Source of the DNA: an uncultured Acidobacteriota bacterium | GTDB taxonomy: Bacteria > Acidobacteriota > Terriglobia > Terriglobales > Acidobacteriaceae | Reading direction: 5' to 3' | Length of the DNA: 7,735 bases | NCBI GenBank assembly: GCA_903832475.1 | Contig: CAILBQ010000386.1 | Span: forward strand, 1 to 7,735 | Shown here: positions 6,240 to 7,735 of the stretch, piece after piece | How positions within the stretch are numbered: position 1 is the first letter of the stretch | Layout: every line of letters begins with the position of its first letter | Program-made: the position numbers and the translations under genes | Notes under the pieces: generated by a model | Seen by the model: only the letters and a program-made list of their open reading frames with translations | Database searches by the model: none | Told to the model about the DNA's origin: nothing

Positions 6240-7735
6240 ATGCCTGAAACCACGTCCCCCGCCCCCAGCAACTTCCCTGACAACCTCATCGCCGAGGAAA
6301 CCGCGGCCGAAGGCAAAGCGTCCTGGGAAAATCCCGATCCGCAGACCCCGGTCGATCCCAAGGTCGATCCCGAAGCCGAAGAGGAGCTGCACGCGTTTGA
6401 GTCCGGCGCTCACATGGTGGAGCATGAGCCGGACGATGAGCCGCCGGCGCCCGCCAAGATCGATCCAGAGCCCGACGAGCCCGCGATCGGCGAACCCGAT
6501 CCGGAGCGCGAGCCCATTTCGGAGCCCAATCCCGGCCCGGAACCCGATCCGGACGAAGACGACGACCCTGTCCGCGAACCCGACCCGGAGCCGCTGCCTC
6601 AGGATGAGAAAGCCGCCTTCCAGGCCCAGCCCTCCACCGAGCCTGTCATCGAAGAGACTCCCGAAACGGCGTCTGAATTGGAATCAGGGGAGCCGTCAGA
6701 GGTCAGCACGGTCCCGCTGCCGGCCCCACCTTTTGTCTCGCAGCAGGCTCCCGCGCCTCCCGCCCCATTGCAGCCAACGCCGCCAGCCAGCCAGGGGCCG
6801 AAGGCCGATCCGCCCTCCGCGCAGGAGGAATCTTTCGCCGATATTTTCAGCGACTTTCAGAAGACCCACTCCCGCCGCGAAGGCTCCCAGATTCGCGGCA
6901 CCGTCGTCGCTCTCACCGCCGACACCGTCCTCGTCGACATCGGCTACAAGTCGGAAGGCATCCTGCCCACCACCGCCTTTCCCGTCGACAAGGCCACCGG
7001 CACCCACTCCATCAAGGCCGGCGACACCCTGCAAGTCTCCGTCAAGGGCCGCGACGAAGACGGCTACTACCTGCTTAGCCTCTTTCGCACCGTCATCCCC
7101 AAGGACTGGACCAGCCTCGAAAAAGCTTTTGCAGAAAAATCGACCATCGTCGGCACCGTCACCGCCGTCGTCAAAGGTGGGTTGCACGTCGACGTCGGCG
7201 TCAAAGCCTTTCTGCCTGCCTCGCGCAGCGGAGCCCGCGATGCCGCCGAAATGGAAAAGCTGATCGGCGAAGAGATCCGCGTGCGCATCACCAAGCTCGA
7301 CGTGGCCGACGAAGATGTCGTCGTCGACCGCCGCGTGGTCACCGAAGAAGAGGCGCTTGAAGAGAAAGGCCGCCGCTTTGCGTCCGTGGAAGAAGGCGCA
7401 GTCGTCGACGGCACCGTGCGCAGCCTTATGGAATACGGGGCATTCGTCGACCTTGGCGGCGTCGACGGCCTGTTGCACATCTCAGACATGAGCTGGAGCC
7501 GCGTCAATAAGCCATCCGACATCCTCACCGTCGGCCAGCAACTCGAAGTCAAAGTGCTGAAGATCGATCCTGAATCCAAACGCATCGCTCTCGGCCTCAA
7601 GCAGCTTCAGCCGCACCCCTGGGATGCCGTTCCCGATAAGTTCGTCCTCGGCCAGAAGGTGAAAGGCGTGGTCACGCGCATCGCCGACTTCGGCGCGTTT
7701 GTCGAGTTGGAGCCCGGCATCGAAGGTCTGGTTCA
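6240..7735 (+). CDS. rpsA: 30S ribosomal protein S1 homologue with long acidic N-terminal extension (partial, open at right edge)
   Basis: An uninterrupted frame of 498 codons starts at ATG 6240 and has no stop before the window ends. AAGAGG (6223-6228) lies 11 nt upstream, and no earlier in-frame start is visible. Residues 1 to about 205 are low-complexity, rich in Glu, Asp, Pro and Ala, with PEPD-like repeats at 63-120 and a Pro/Gln-rich stretch near 160-200. S1 domains then begin near residues 214 (EGSQIRGTVVALTADTVLVD), 300 (STIVGTVTAVVKGGLHVDV), 387 and 471. The third contains YGAFVDLGGVDGLLHISDMS and closes with LGLKQLQPHPW, as in domain 3 of E. coli S1. The 84-87-residue spacing also matches E. 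coli S1, where the domains start near 21, 106, 192 and 277. S1 binds mRNA on the 30S subunit during initiation. A non-ribosomal S1-domain paralogue cannot be excluded, because the rest of the gene is unseen. Confidence 0.85.
   Translation, partial: MPETTSPAPSNFPDNLIAEETAAEGKASWENPDPQTPVDPKVDPEAEEELHAFESGAHMVEHEPDDEPPAPAKIDPEPDEPAIGEPDPEREPISEPNPGPEPDPDEDDDPVREPDPEPLPQDEKAAFQAQPSTEPVIEETPETASELESGEPSEVSTVPLPAPPFVSQQAPAPPAPLQPTPPASQGPKADPPSAQEESFADIFSDFQKTHSRREGSQIRGTVVALTADTVLVDIGYKSEGILPTTAFPVDKATGTHSIKAGDTLQVSVKGRDEDGYYLLSLFRTVIPKDWTSLEKAFAEKSTIVGTVTAVVKGGLHVDVGVKAFLPASRSGARDAAEMEKLIGEEIRVRITKLDVADEDVVVDRRVVTEEEALEEKGRRFASVEEGAVVDGTVRSLMEYGAFVDLGGVDGLLHISDMSWSRVNKPSDILTVGQQLEVKVLKIDPESKRIALGLKQLQPHPWDAVPDKFVLGQKVKGVVTRIADFGAFVELEPGIEGLV
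6426..6599 (+). repeat. PEPD-type low-complexity repeat region inside the S1 gene
   Basis: About 58 codons (residues 63-120) consist largely of Glu, Asp and Pro in irregular EPD/PEPDP units, such as EPDDEPP, PEPDEP, EPDPEREP, PEPDPDEDDD and EPDPEPLP. At DNA level these are degenerate GAGCCCGAC/GAACCCGATCCG-like units, not exact tandem copies. The encoded segment should be strongly negatively charged and disordered. Confidence 0.7.

Noticed and set aside
6193..7263. 356-codon plus-strand frame rich in Pro, Arg and Ser over the S1 gene
   Set aside because: It is one reading frame off the S1 frame, which carries four recognisable S1 domains. The alternative product is low-complexity without a domain.
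6696..7478. 260-codon minus-strand frame opposite the S1 gene
   Set aside because: It is antisense to conserved S1 domains and has no recognisable motif.

Overview
The window is a GC-rich, densely coding bacterial chromosome segment with five protein genes, two of them cut by the window edges. The palindromic intergenic element, the codon choice and the gene content remind me of Acidobacteriota (Terriglobia). That placement is an impression from memory and has not been tested by any search.

Layout. Positions 1-1389 (minus strand) hold two genes of a YbhG/YbhF-type efflux system. A HlyD-family periplasmic adaptor (325-1389) is followed after 10 nt by the N-terminal part of its ABC-type ATPase, which runs off the left edge. 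The ABC-2 permease genes expected next would lie outside the window. A 311-bp divergent intergenic region (1390-1700) separates this operon from the plus-strand genes. It holds candidate sigma70-like boxes in both directions, an imperfect inverted repeat around the minus-strand -10 box, and a 7-bp direct repeat.

Positions 1701-6143 (plus strand) hold an apparent metabolic module. It consists of a PYROXD2/phytoene-desaturase-like FAD oxidoreductase (547 aa), an APC-superfamily permease (487 aa) and a choline-monooxygenase-like Rieske non-heme iron oxygenase (389 aa). The permease and oxygenase are 11 nt apart and the oxygenase ribosome binding site overlaps the permease stop, so they are very probably co-transcribed. 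The oxidoreductase lies 154 nt upstream of the permease. That gap holds a 14-bp tandem duplication and a 47-bp palindrome. The natural reading is uptake of an amino acid or amine followed by oxidative attack (hydroxylation or N-demethylation), with a flavin-dependent oxidation possibly part of the same route. The substrate cannot be read from the sequence, and no reductase partner for the Rieske protein is in the window.

Positions 6240-7735 (plus strand, open at the right edge) encode a ribosomal protein S1 homologue. Its S1 domains follow the spacing of E. coli S1, but about 200 residues of acidic, proline-rich, probably disordered sequence precede them. I saw no tRNA, rRNA, CRISPR array, transposase or phage gene. 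The most interesting items are the uncharacterised permease/Rieske/flavoprotein module, the S1 extension, and the repeat/palindrome in the 3345-3498 gap.
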